Source: Grammothele lineata
Lineage: Eukaryota; Basidiomycota; Agaricomycetes; Polyporales; Polyporaceae
Length of the DNA stretch: 64,000 nucleotides
NCBI GenBank assembly: GCA_002150815.3
Contig: NDFF03000180.1
Coordinates: forward strand, 47,287-111,286
Reading direction: 5' to 3'
Shown one piece after another: positions 33,730-45,598 of the stretch. Position numbers and translations under genes: made by a program. Position 1 is the stretch's first letter. Every line of letters starts with the position of its first letter. The notes below the pieces were generated by a model. The model was given only the letters and a program-made list of their open reading frames with translations, was not told the origin of the DNA and searched no databases.

Positions 33730-36700
33730 CTACCGTGCTTCTTCCCCATCCGCGCGCCGCATGTTCTGCAGCACGGCCTCGCGATCAGCAAGCTCGCGCG
33801 TGTGCAAGTCGAGTACGCGCTGCGTCTCCGCACACTCCCGTTCGAGAGCGTCCACACGTGCCTGCGTTACGCTTTCGACGCGCGCGAGTAGGTCTGACAG
33901 GACAGGAATGGTCCCACTCCTGCTCCTGGCTCGACCTTGGTTCCGATGTTGGAGGGACGGTGGAACGGACGCTGCGCGTGGGGGCGGAGGCGACGCGGAC
34001 GAAGCACGGGTCGTTAGCATGGCGGCATGTGTATGGAGGGGCGGGAGCGCGGCTGGCCGTGCGGGCGAGGGCGAGAGCGGGAAGGAAGGCTCGCTATCTG
34101 GAGAGCGCGGGAGTGGCACCTCAGTGGGGTCTGCGTTTATGTCGTTGGCGAACAGTAGAGTAGTATGGGGGCTGACGGCGGAGAGGAGGAAGTCGTCGTC
34201 GGCGAGGGAAAGGATGGTGGGGTGGAGCGGGGTCGCGAGCTCCATAGACTTCTCGGAGCCCGAGTGCGGGTCGTCTGTGCCGTCCTGAGTCGGAGGCGGC
34301 GTACGCGCAACGGGAGGCTCGTCGTCTTGCGAGACAAGGACCATGTCGGAGGAGCTCGTTGTCGCAACGGGCGGCGGGAGATGATCGAGTACAATCGGAG
34401 TGGGCCCCCGCTCAAGGTGATGTGCTGCCCCCATCCCCGTCCTTGTCTCTGCTTCCTGGGTTTCGGGATTGAGCACTCGAGGCTCAAAGAGCATTCGCTT
34501 GAGCGAGTCCACCTCTACTTGCAGTGCCTGCTCGCGGAGTGCACTCTGGCGGGCCAGCGCGTCCAGCTCCTCGCGAAGTGCCCGCACCTCCCTGATAGTA
34601 GCACGATACAGGACATCAGGAAACTGCTGCCCCGGAGAACAACGAAGAACGCAGAACGTACTTGGCACATTCACGGTGGTCGCTACGTACGGCCTCAATT
34701 CTGTCTGCGCCACCGTCCACATCCTCCTTCGCGATCGCAGCCCGAGCTGAGTTGTCCCCGCCCGAGCTTAGCTTCGCAGAAACACGAGGCTTTGTTTGAA
34801 GCTTGGGTTTAGGGGTCGAAGTTGCCAGGTCGTCCCCGAAGCCGATGGACGAGGGCGCCACTGTACGCAAGGGTGTAGGCATGGACACGGGAACGGGCAC
34901 GGGTTCATCAAACCCAGACGGAGGTCTCGAACGAGCCTATGTACGACGACGATGAGGACGAGAACAACACGAGTCGTCAGCGAAGCTCCTCATCTTGGCC
35001 GTGTATCTGGTGACTGGCACAGCAAAAGGGATGCACTGACGCACCTCTGTACGGACGTCCGGCTTCGCTTCTGCAACCATGCGCTTCAGTGCATCACGTT
35101 CTGCGGTGAATGCTGTGATCTCATCCGAGAGTAATTGGATCTCTTGCTTCAGTCCGCCCAGCGCTAGTGCCGTGCCGCCGTCGTCTTCGTGCCCGTCAAA
35201 TTGAACGTTGGAGGGCCGAAGAGCGCCGTCGCGGCCATCCTGCCTGTGGCTCTCATGTCGTGGGGGTGATCTGGTTCTTGAACGCGTTCGAGCGGGTCGA
35301 GGGTGGGACAAAGGAAGTGTGCGTGCGTCTTCTGGAGATAGCGCGTAATGTGACGGAGAAGAGGGCACAGCGTGAGGACGGAGTTGTGGGCTTAGAGGTA
35401 GGCGGATGTCCTGAGGGGCTAATCGCGGTCGGACTGAGGTAGACACGGGTGGGATATGTGGTGTGTGCGATGAGGACCTGGGTACACTTGGAGGGTCAGG
35501 CAGAGGGGTATCGGTTTGCTGGGAGTGCGCCTGGCGAACCTATGTGATTACAACTAGGTGAGTAAAGGCAGACAGTCTGCTGCAAGAGCACGCACCCGGT
35601 CGCGGAGAAATTCAACCTCGCGCTCGAGCATTCGCTGTCGCATCTGGGACTGGGACAACAGTCGCTCGTCGTCCCCAGGATTCGTCCCAACCCTTGCCCT
35701 GGGACAAGACATGGCAGAATGGTCCGCACGCCGACCGCGCCCTCTCAAGCAGTCTGGATGAGTGCACGGACGTAAGGCAAGTGTCTCTGCAGCGACTGAT
35801 GTCGACAAGGACACGCTATGGCTAGAATGGGCCGCACAGGCTTCGAGCTCCGCGTCCCTGCGCGCGACCATGGCGCGTAGTAGGAGGATCTCCGCGTCCG
35901 CTTGCTCTTTGGTGCGTGCATGAGCGCGTTTCTCTTCTTCGAGCTGCCTGTGGATAGACGCTACAAGTGCGTCGCGGACGATATCTCCATCCTCGTCAGC
36001 GAGAGAGGGGTGAGCAGCATGACGATATGTATTCGAAAGAGGATCTGCAAGTTGGTATACCAGGAAGCAGGGTAACGCGTGAGTCGCATGAATGGGCCGG
36101 TTTCGAAGTCAAACGAACCGAGAGGGCGAGCGAGCGTGAGCCGAGCATACGGCCAAAGGGAGTAATCATTGCATTTCTCCACTATGAACAAGATTTCAAT
36201 GAGCACTACGCTAACGATATGCTACGGACACACGCAAGGGTTCACCAGAATCACGACCAAACTCCAGATATTGCCGAAAGATAAACGTGCTGTACAAGTA
36301 GCACAGTGCAGGAGAGGGGAAGCTCGGCTACGAACACCACCGCAATGGGATCACCTACGGCCCACCTCCGCCGACCCTCCAGGTAGGATAGGAATGAGGG
36401 GACGAGAACCCAAACACAGAAGTGTAGTACAAACACAACATTTATCTCCCATAGACTACCTGTAGTCGCAATTCTGGCAATCCCCTGGTGCTCCATGCAG
36501 AGAAGACAGGGGGCGCACCTTTCTCGACCAGAAGCGACATCACCTCGCGCATCTCGTCCTTCTCCGCCTCGGCACGCTTCACCTCGTCCAAATATCGGTC
36601 AAGCTTCTCGCTGAGCTTCTCCTTCGCGCGCTTTTCCGCCTTGAGCTCATGGTGGTGGGCGTTCCGCGACGCGTCGAGTTCGTCGAGGGTGGCCATGAGG

Positions 36701-36882
36701 CGTGCTTGCATCTGAGAGATACGAAGATTACACCGTTGGAGCTCCTTCTGTAGCCGCGCAACCTGGGCGTGCCGCCGTCAGACGCGCGAAGGACGCGGGA
36801 TGTGACGGGGGACGCGTACCTCGCCGTCGCGTCGAGTGGCTGAAGCTCCTGAAGGGCCGGGTTGTGCGAGACCAGGTCCCAT
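33730..36882 (-). CDS. Large coiled-coil protein of unknown function
   Basis: I do not recognise a named family. Proposed exons: 36882-36820, 36762-36519, 36181-about 36119, about 35984-35596, 35539-35045, 34936-34691 and 34626-33730. They add up to 2,397 nt (798 residues plus stop). The borders of exons 3 and 4 are the least certain. Residues about 22-105 are a long charged helix (Leu/Glu/Lys/Arg heptads, e.g. AEKRAKEKLSEKLDRYLDEV). After this comes a patch with NDYSLWPY, then further coiled-coil pieces (HRQLEEEKRAHARTKEQ, QRMLEREVEFLRDR, EIQLLSDEITAFTAERDALK, REVRALREELDALARQ). Between them are Ser/Pro-rich linkers, and a final helix ends in RELADREAVLQNMRR. No membrane segment or signal peptide is seen. 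A cytoskeletal, scaffolding or vesicle-tethering role would fit, but that is inference from shape only. It is transcribed towards the TRIP4-like gene. Confidence 0.75.
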
Positions 36883-37985
36883 GCGTCGTTTTGTCAAAGG
36901 TTAAGAATAAGTTAAGCGTGTGGATAGCAGAAAATTCGCAGCCAGTATACAAGAGCGAGAGCATCCAGAAAGCAAGAAAGCACGAGAGACTGAGGGCGAG
37001 GAGGACGTGGTCGACGTACAGGGTCAAGTTGGTATCACATAAGCGCCCATTCAAGCTGCAGAACAATAGCGCGAGATTTTGGAACGGAGCCTCTCATCTC
37101 ATGCTCGTTCATCGCCCACCGACGTCTAACCCCTATCCATGTCCCTGTCATAACCAAGTACTTCTGTTACTTTTCCTTCCATCGTTAAACGTGGTGTCGA
37201 AGCTCGAGGAGCTGCTTAGGACCCTCAGGCGAGAAGACTCCGAGGATAAGCTGATTCCTGATCATGGCGCGTCCATTGGATAGAACGGTGTACCTGCACG
37301 CGCAATACGCAACGTACTGTGGCTTCCGATTGATCTCGAAGACACACGTTCCAGTATTCTAACAGAGGCGCGAATAGAAACTTCCCGTTAGTCGTGGACT
37401 TAGTTCTTGGAGTCGCCTGGTGAGCAGTGGTTTTCAGTCAAAAAATGGCTGTCGGTGAAAGCTAAACATCCCTCTTCGTTGGCCCTTGTATAGTGCCGTG
37501 CCTTCGAACATATTGCCGGTCTGAGTTTTAGAAATGACGTCAATTTTCAGCTAGACATGTGTATATCAAGCTTCACGAACTACTACGGCTGATTTTGCAG
37601 TGTGGCAGTAGTTATTGAACCCCTCAGTAGCCTAAACTCGAAGGTCTTCGCCGCTGATGTCGGACTGTCTTTCCACGACGAGTGGGACCAGCCCGCTTCC
37701 ACATGAACGACTAATCGCTCGATATGCTACAACCGCTCGCGCACCTGAGGCCGTTCGTCTCTGAGTGACCCACTCGACGGTGCACCACCTCAAGCCCAAT
37801 TTCTGGAAGAACGACGATCCGCTCTTTCTCACGTTGAAGAAGCCCACTTGATCCACCGGGAGCGTACCATGTCTATAGAATCCGACGATCGATCTAGTAT
37901 AAAACTCATCTACGAGCAGCGCGAATAAGCAGGGAGCATCACCTCTTCCCTCAGATACACAGTCGCAACAACTCCACACTCGACC
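36883..37985. other. 1.1-kb intergenic region between two divergent genes
   Basis: Lies between the start of the coiled-coil gene (minus) and the start of the small secreted-protein gene (plus), so it should contain both promoters. I see no gene, RNA or repeat in it. Confidence 0.6.
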
Positions 37986-38472
37986 ATGTTCCTCGTCGTT
38001 GCCCTCATCGCGCTCTTCGCCCCCGTACAGGCCACCTACAACGCTCGCCTCACCACTGTCGCCACCGCCGCCCAGCCCAGCGTCGCCTCGGTCACGACCG
38101 CCGCATCCTTCCCCGGTCCACGAGCTCGCGACCGAAGCACCCGCCACCCACACGGCCTTCCCCGTCCGCAGTCTCCCTCTCGAGGCTGCACAGCGACGGC
38201 GCGCAACAGACGTCCCCTACGACACTCCTGCTGTGCCCATGACCAACTGTGCGAGTTGCTTCGGGTTCGACCTGATTACGCTCTCCGTCGAGGAATGCCT
38301 GACCACGAGCGCGTTCGAGAGGGTCGCGATCCGCCAGTCAAACAACGTGGGCGTGCCGTTCGGCGTGCTCGTCGGTCCGCCCGGGTGCGCATCGTTCGCG
38401 CAGATCCCAGTGGTCAACGAATGTTTCAACGTCAAAGACGGTCCGTTCACCGACTTCGCATTCCTCGGGTAA
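37986..38472 (+). pseudogene. Small secreted protein gene with a frame break
   Basis: The ATG at 37986 opens a strong signal peptide (MFLVVALIALFAPVQA) followed by a Thr/Ala/Ser-rich stretch. At about 38110-38120, in the run CCCCGGTCC, the coding character moves by one base into the next frame. That frame continues with ELATEAPATHTAF, a dibasic-like QRRRA site and a cysteine-containing core (NCASCFGFDL, EECLTT, PPGCASF, NECFNV) to a stop at 38472. I see no GT/AG pair that would join the two frames. Either one base is extra (true pseudogene or assembly error) or splicing is unusual. Joined, the product would be about 160 residues, a typical size for fungal small secreted proteins. The family is not recognised. 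A GTAAAG donor at 38470, a CTAAC branch site and a TATAG acceptor at 38543 hint that the last exon may be longer than shown. Confidence 0.5.
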
Positions 38473-38759
38473 AGGCCGAAAACCCAGGTGAGTGTGTTAC
38501 GATGTTTGATCTTCTCACTGTAGCTGACCTAACGTCACTATAGAGCTTCTGGCACACGACTTCGAGGCTTCCGGCGGTTGGGGGCTTGGTCTAATCTGTT
38601 ATGGGTCGAATGCAGACGTGTCAGTCGAGAATCGTTTGTAAGAACTGAGTTCTAGGAATCGCATGAGCACACGGTTGCTCTACTCTCTAGCCAGTTTCAT
38701 GAATGCATTCTCAGCAGGTCAATTGACACTTTGAAAGCTATTCCTTGCGTGCTCGGACG

Positions 38760-40850
38760 TCACTCTATTACAAGCCGCTCCGCACGAGCAGTACGGGGTT
38801 CGATGATGTACTCATGACTATCAGGGTGGCTTGAGGAAGAACGTACGGGGGTCGGTTAGCCTCTACGTACACGCGTTGGTAGCAGGTGAGAAGACTTACC
38901 ATAGAATGTTCATCGACGTAACCTTGTGCTCAAGTTTTCTCGGTAGGCCCTGCTCGTCGAGTGGCGGACTGATATTGAATACGTGCAGGAAACACGCCGC
39001 GTACATGAATACCGCCGCTTGAGCGAAATGACGTCCCGGACAAATCCTGAAGAACAACGTGAGCCATCCATCTGTCTGTACGCCGAGCGGAGGAACGACT
39101 TACCTTCGCCCAAACCCGAACATGAACTCCGTTGGGTCGCCTTTGCTCAGGTCCAGTTTCCCCTCTTGATCAAGGAATCGCTCCGGCATGAACCTTTCGG
39201 GGTCGGGGTATACTTCAGGATCTCGAGAGATAGCCCTGAGTCGGCGAGGTCAGGGAAGATGTTTGGGCTTGCATCCTGACAGTACAACATACCAGACATT
39301 CGGTATGACGGTTGAGCCCGCGGGGATGGTATATCCATTGTACTCGTCATCGGACATGACACGATGAGGGACGGCGATAGGTAAGACGATATGCCATCGC
39401 AGAATTTCTCTAAGCAGAGCGTTGACATATGGCAGGGAGGCTTGATCTTCGAAAGTTGGCAGACGATCACTTCCAACGACCCTATCTAGTTCTTCCTGGG
39501 CTTTTCGCTGAATATCAAGATGCATCGCCATGGCTAGGAAGAACGCTTGCATGGTCATGTGTGTCTACGGCAGATCAACTTAACGTCAGGGTTACCGAGT
39601 TACAAGAAAGAGTGGGAGAGATGCTTACGGTATCCCATCCCGCTGTGCAAAGGAAAATACAGTTAGTTGAGTGAACCTCATTCGCGACACGTGGTCGTAC
39701 CGATGTAGACCAGGATTGACAGACTCTTGACAAACGTTTCCAGATCGCGCTCTCCTCCACCTTCGAGGTCGTGTGCGCTCACGTTCTCGAGCAGGTGGGA
39801 GACCAAAGAATCCTTTCCGGTTCCAGCATTCTGGCGGAGACCGTTCAAGTATTAGTACCGATGACATCAAGACGTATTCAACGAATTTGGAAGCACTCAC
39901 GAGACCATTCAATGCTGCTCCGTGAAGCTCGTCTAACGTCGTTCTCAGGAACGCTTCCGCTTTAGCGGCAAACATTTTGAATCCTCCACCAGGGAACCAT
40001 GAAGGTAGATAGATGAGGCTCGGGATGGCTTCGACAGGAAATTTCCCTGGGACGGTGATTGTGTCGCCGTCCGACATGAGACGTTCTGCCATGTTGAAAT
40101 ACTTGTCATCGCTCCGTGTCAAGTCGATGCCGTACGTGACACGCATAAGAGTCGACGCAATGGCACTGAAAGTTATTATATGTCAGCTACAGCTGGCTAA
40201 TGATTAAGAGGCAACTCACAACTTGGTCTGCGTCGACAATTCGTGAGGTGATCGGAGAACGGACGATAGGAGCCGCCGCGACGATTCCATCTGGACGTGC
40301 TGGAACTGTCGGACGGCGTCTACGTTGAAATATTGATGGAAGAATCGCCGGTGGAGGCGCCATCGATCGCCATAATCTTGCAACACGAACGCACAATCGA
40401 GGCCGGTCCTGCGAAGACACATGAGCATCTTGGGACTCTACTAGAGCGCGCCCTGATAGGACGTACATTTTGGCCATCACCGATGGAGGTCGATTGGAGT
40501 AATTCCCAGACCTCTTATCCATGAGTTCGCGAGCGACCTTGTGTGACCCCAGCACCACCATAGGCCGACCGAGCATATCCAAGTACACAATGTCTCCTGG
40601 GCGTGTAAAGACGGAGTGAAGATAAACACCTACGTATGGAATGTGTGCACGCACCATATTTCTGTGACAGTAGCCTGAAATCAGATCCTAGATCGTTACG
40701 GGGAAAATCAAAGACGTTGCCAATCAGAGGGAGCGCTGGAGGACCAGGAGGAAGATGGCGGCGTCTCTGACGAGATCGGATGTATATCGTTACCATACCA
40801 AGGACGCAAAGGAGCACCCAGGACCATGAAAATGGGTTCGCGAATGACAT
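38760..40850 (-). CDS. Cytochrome P450 monooxygenase, array copy 1 (inverted)
   Basis: A 514-residue membrane-anchored haem monooxygenase expected to take electrons from cytochrome P450 reductase at the ER. Exons: 40850-40655, 40596-40467, 40408-40220, 40165-39901, 39830-39701, 39642-39629, 39564-39293, 39235-39104, 39046-38900 and 38829-38760, totalling 1,545 nt. An N-terminal hydrophobic helix (WSWVLLCVLGMVTIYI) is followed by PPGPP at 34-38. WRLHR is at 125-129, AGWDT at 304-308, EILR at 361-364, and haem-ligand Cys445 sits in FGFGRRICPG. It is the only array member on the minus strand. It has the shortest C-terminal tail and an aromatic Trp inside the I-helix motif. Basidiomycete relatives are often labelled O-methylsterigmatocystin oxidoreductase-like (CYP64 clan); I cannot assign a family number or substrate. 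Confidence 0.96.
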
Positions 40851-43473
40851 GGCGGGAAATGGTAGGCAACACGGAGGATTGTTTGTGCGTCCACCTGAGT
40901 ACCTAGACCGATCCAGCGATGTCAATATAAGCCATGTGAGCGTCTTAAGACCTTACGTTAGACGTCACCAATCGGACAGGCGGCGAAGCTTATGTGGCTT
41001 CGGCACCGATACGCTTCACTATATTATCGCCTTCTAACTCCTTGCAGCATGCCCGGGAAGGCGTTCTCGAGGCATTCCGTGACTATGGGACTTTGGGACT
41101 TTGCGATGGGGTTGAACTTGGAGTGGCCACTTGCCTGCGCAGCCAAGCAGCAGTATTGAGCTTCAGACCCAGCACAGATCAGTCATCGGGACTGACTTTC
41201 ACCTAGCCAACGTTAAGCTGCAGACACCTCGTTAACTGCGTTGGTGACGTCATGCATTCGTTAAAGCAGCGGATGTAGTATGTTGACGTACATACGAAAG
41301 GTATTCACCAGATTAGCCTGATATGGTATACTCGGTGCTACAGACTGTGCGAGATGTTCTACGCCACGCTGAATTGTGGGTAACACTGGAACGCACACTA
41401 TGATCAGACCTAGGCACTCATGCCGACAGCAATAGTAAATACCTTGCTCACCCCCGATCAGCGAGGCCTACTACGTTCCTTATGTTCTGGGTGATTTGCG
41501 CGTTTCTCCGCAGCTCCAGACGTCCTCCAACTCCCTTAACGCTAGTAGAGTCATGTGCAGCTGTTTTCGCGCAGAGAGTCGACGCGTAAGGTGGCGCGAG
41601 CCTATATTGAGTAACGCCGGCCTACTCCTTGCGCATGACACTTCATCCACTGTTTTGCGGGGGAAGTCTGCCTTTCAGTGCAAGACACATCATCACGTCT
41701 AGCAGTGCGGTAAGCCACAAACAGACATTCATGTACTAGTGAATTCGCACCTACAGGAGAAACTCCGTGGTCTATATGTAGGGGAAGGGAGGCGTGGGAC
41801 TGTCTAGTCGTTGGTGCCACCGTTACTTAAGGATAAGTACCCCAATGATAACCGTCGAAGAATTTCGGACGTCAACATAGTGGCATACAACCCCTCCTAG
41901 CGTTCAGAGCCAGGTACAGGGTGTGAAGTTAATGGAATGACGGGAATGCGCATGCAGAGAGCCCACTAGTTGAACTTGAACTTGTCACCAGCTTAGTCTT
42001 TCGGAGTCACCCGGTAGCTGTAATCAGTATTAAAGCATTTTAAACTCAGCCCAACTCAGATAATCGAAAGTTTTCAAGTCCAGCCTATCAACATCAGAAG
42101 TGTAAATTTGGCACGTGAATGAGTATAGGCGCCCGTCCCTTCCTTCAACAGAACGTCTCCGAGTCGTGGCAGTCTGTCTCACTGGTCGACCCAGGCTCCT
42201 CGGATGACGGAGGCACTCAACTCTGCACACAACGAGTATTGTCGCTTGCTGTCGTGTCGTCTCACGCTTCTTCTTAGCCACCGTGTATGAATGCACGTCA
42301 AGCAACCGGGCGGTAACGTGCCTCCCTCACAAGAACGCTGCCCAGTCAGTCCTCGCTAGGTCTGGTGTGTCCACTCTTTCTCAGTTCTTGGGTGACCAAT
42401 TGACTCGTGTGGGTTTCAGACCCGGACATTATACACGCGTCGATTGGAGAATCTGACGCTCTCTCTCGCAATCCGCGGTCAGACAACGCCCAGGTCCAAT
42501 CGCAATTCCCGTCAACGTCGGCCGAAGCAGGACCGTACTGCGCGCGTATGGCATCAGACATGTCCCCAGGATCGTTGACATGAACTTTAGACTAAGCAGC
42601 ACTACCTCCGATGCCTTCACGCCGTCGGGGGACCGGCAGGGCGTCTCTCTCTGTCTCAAGAGCCGACAGCTTCCGGAACACCAGCTGGCGCTTATTGTAG
42701 CCGCGCGGAGTTCGGACGTTGAGACGGGCGGTTTGGAGCGCATGAAAACCCACGGTGATGCTGGCAGCAGCAACGCGCCTGGCGCACCCTAGGGCCGTAC
42801 CCGTCGTATCCGCTGCCAGTGAGAGTGATCCTCAGACCACTTTTGTTCCTTGGCTTCAACTGAACAAGTCGTCGGCATGCCGCGATCGGATAGACGATCA
42901 ACAGACGACTCCACTACCCGACTCATATCATTATGACATACTGGATAGGCCGTATGGCAGCGGCTCACGCGTGCCCCTGCGGCAGTCCTTTCGCTCATGG
43001 GCAATCGAGTGACGGAGGCTTCGTGTATACATACCCGACGACGGACCGAAATGACGTTCGTAACTCCTCGGGAACTCCCATACATGCCCTATCGGGTGCA
43101 AGCCTCGGCATGTTTCTCGAAAGTGAGTGCTTCACCGTGATATGCTGCGTCTTTGCTGATGGAAACATCCGACAGAGGACGGCTGCGAGTGCGACGAGCG
43201 TCACCCTTTGGTTAGGGTTAGCAGCACCAAAGTCGACATATCGCTGTCGTTGTGACCCTGCGTTACGCGAAACGAACTGTTTTCCGAATCTCCGCTGGAC
43301 TCGCCGTAGTGCACCACAGCCGCCCTCCATCCTGCTCATCATGTCGGACGACTCTGGTTTGCCAAACGTAGAGGCTCGGTAAACAATCGTGCTCTCCACT
43401 GGCAACATTAATAGGCTTCGATATCTGACACGCCCGTACGCCGTTCTCGCCCCTCTAGAGACCACCGCTCGCC
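40851..43473. other. 2.6-kb divergent promoter region between P450 copies 1 and 2
   Basis: Both flanking P450 genes start here and point outward. Base composition is near 50% GC, lower than the left part of the window. No coding exon chain, RNA gene or repeat is recognisable. A double TTAGGG-like word near 43211 is too short to mean anything. Confidence 0.6.
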
Positions 43474-45598
43474 ATGTCGTCCGCCGTCCCAGTTTCCTCC
43501 TTCCAAGTGTCCTGGCAATGGGTGCTCCTCGGACTCCTCCTTGCGCTAGCATTCCACACGCGGTCTCGTCAGAAGCGCCTTCGTCTTCCTCCAGGCCCGC
43601 CGCAACTGCCTATCCTCGGTAACGCGCTCGATATTCCTCGCGGGGACATGGGCCCGAAGTTCCAGCGGATGACGGAGAAGTATGGTTCGTAACTTCATTT
43701 CATGTACAGCGGCTCGCAGTTTGCTAATGCTTTGCATGGACATTGTAGGCGATGTGGTGTACTTGAACGCGCTCGGCAGGCATATGATCATGCTGGGCTC
43801 GCACAAGGCCGCGCACGAGCTGCTCGACAAGCGGTCTGCGAACTACTCCGATCGGCCTCAGTCCGTCATGGCGAAGATGTACGTCTTCCGTCGCTAGACA
43901 AGTGCCCGTCAGAGCTTAACAATGTCTTGACAGTACCGGCATCGACTGCATGTTCGGCCTCCAAAATTACGGCAACCGTTGGCGCCTCCACCGGCGCGTG
44001 TTCCACCAGTCGTTCAACCAGGATGCGATCTCGAACTACGAGCCCATCCAGCTCGCGTCTGCGAGGCGGCTGCTGTACACGATGATGAAGTCGCCGAAGT
44101 CCCTCGCGAAGCAGATCAAGTTGTGAGTCCGCCTTACCTCGTACCTGGCCCGGCGGCTGTCTGACCGCGCTTGTCTTCGGCCGATGATGCACTGTAGCGC
44201 CTTTGCGTCGACGCTCATGCTCACCACGTACGGCATCGACGTGAACAACGATGACAAGTACTTCCACATGGTGGAGGGCGTCGCCGGTGTCATCGACGAG
44301 ATCGGAGTCCCTGGCCGTTTCCCGGTCGAGGCGCTCCCCAGTCTGCGCTTCCTTCCCAAATGGTTCCCCGGCGGCACGTACAAGCAATTTGCGATAGACG
44401 CTAAGAAGTTTATCAACTCGAGCCTTGACGAGCTGTACACGACAGCGCTGGACGGACTGGTAAGCCCGCTAGAGCGTTTACGATCACTACGCGGTGGGCG
44501 CTGACGCGCGTTCGCTGCGTAGAACGCGGGAGTTGGCAAGGACTCCTTCGTGTCTCGCCTCCTCGACGATGCGAGCTCCTTCGACTTGGATGCTGGAGGC
44601 GAGCCCGATCTGCAGACCTTCATCAAGCGACTGTCGATCACAATCTACACTGGTACGAATGTTTGCTCGAGGATGCGAGCCATTGCTGATCAAGTGTGAC
44701 CCTTCTTTGTATATGCAGGCGGCGCGGATACTGTAAGTTTCCATTCCATTCAGCGTATCGAGTTGCAGAGACTCATTGGGATTAGACGTACATTGCATTG
44801 CAAGTGTTCTTCCTTGCCATGGCGATGCATCCTGAGGTTCAGAAGAAGGCGCAGGAGGAACTTGAGCGCGTGGTCGGGCACGACCGCCTCCCCGTGTTCG
44901 AGGACCGTCCTCACCTCCCCTACATCGCGGCGATCGTCAAGGAGGTCCTCCGCTGGCATGCTATCACCCCCATTGCGTTCCCCCACTGCGCCGTCAACGA
45001 CGATGTGTACAACGGGTACGAGATCCCCGCCGGGACGACGATTGTGGCAAACACTTGGTGCGTTAGATCTTGAAAGTCCAGTCTCACATATGTACTAAGT
45101 GTAAAACTTCACAGGGCTATGTCTCGCGACCCAGAGCTCTACCCTGACCCTGACAGGTTCTTGCCTGAGCGGTACATCAATGCTGAAGGGCAACTCGACG
45201 TCAGCAAGGGCGACCCAGCAGAGTACGCATTCGGATTCGGACGGAGGTCAGTGCGCTCTCGTTTGTTCCTCTCGAGCCTGCATTGATGAACATCGTCTTG
45301 ACACTAGGATTTGCCCTGGTCGTTACTTCACCGAGGCGTCGCTCTTCATCTACGCGTCCTCTATCTTGCTCTCCTTCGACATCCGCCCACCGCTCGACGC
45401 GAACGGGAAGCCGAAGAAGCTCGAGCACACGACCATCACGAACAGCATCGTCGCGTGAGTATTTCGCTTTCTCCGTGGGGAGTACGTATAACTGATCTTC
45501 CATTCCTCGCCAGGCACCCTGACACGCATGATTATGACGTTAAGCCGCGCTCTGCTCGCGCGGCGCAGCTGATCAATGACGCGCGCCCCACGGCGTGA
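43474..45598 (+). CDS. Cytochrome P450 monooxygenase, array copy 2
   Basis: 523 residues from ten exons: 43474-43684, 43749-43878, 43934-44122, 44198-44459, 44523-44652, 44719-44732, 44786-45057, 45115-45246, 45308-45454 and 45514-45598 (1,572 nt). The membrane helix is WQWVLLGLLLALAF, then an Arg/Lys stop-transfer and PPGPPQLPILGN. WRLHR lies at 130-134 and the I-helix motif is GGADT at 308-312, with Gly in place of the usual Ala. EVLR is at 365-368 and Cys449 is the haem ligand (FGFGRRICPG). It is the first of five head-to-tail plus-strand copies and most resembles copy 3, sharing the GGADT variant and the DDKYFHMVE, DEIGVPGRFPVE stretch. The substrate cannot be read from the sequence. Confidence 0.97.

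Noticed and set aside
33027..33857. 276-codon minus-strand frame overlapping the 3' end of the coiled-coil gene
   Set aside because: Overlaps a well-supported coding exon in another frame and reads as biased Arg/His/Pro text.
43211..43222. Two telomere-like TTAGGG words
   Set aside because: Less than two full units in ordinary intergenic sequence; expected by chance.
42995..43552. 185-codon minus-strand frame upstream of and overlapping P450 copy 2
   Set aside because: Antisense to the first P450 exon and promoter, with no domain and no exon chain.
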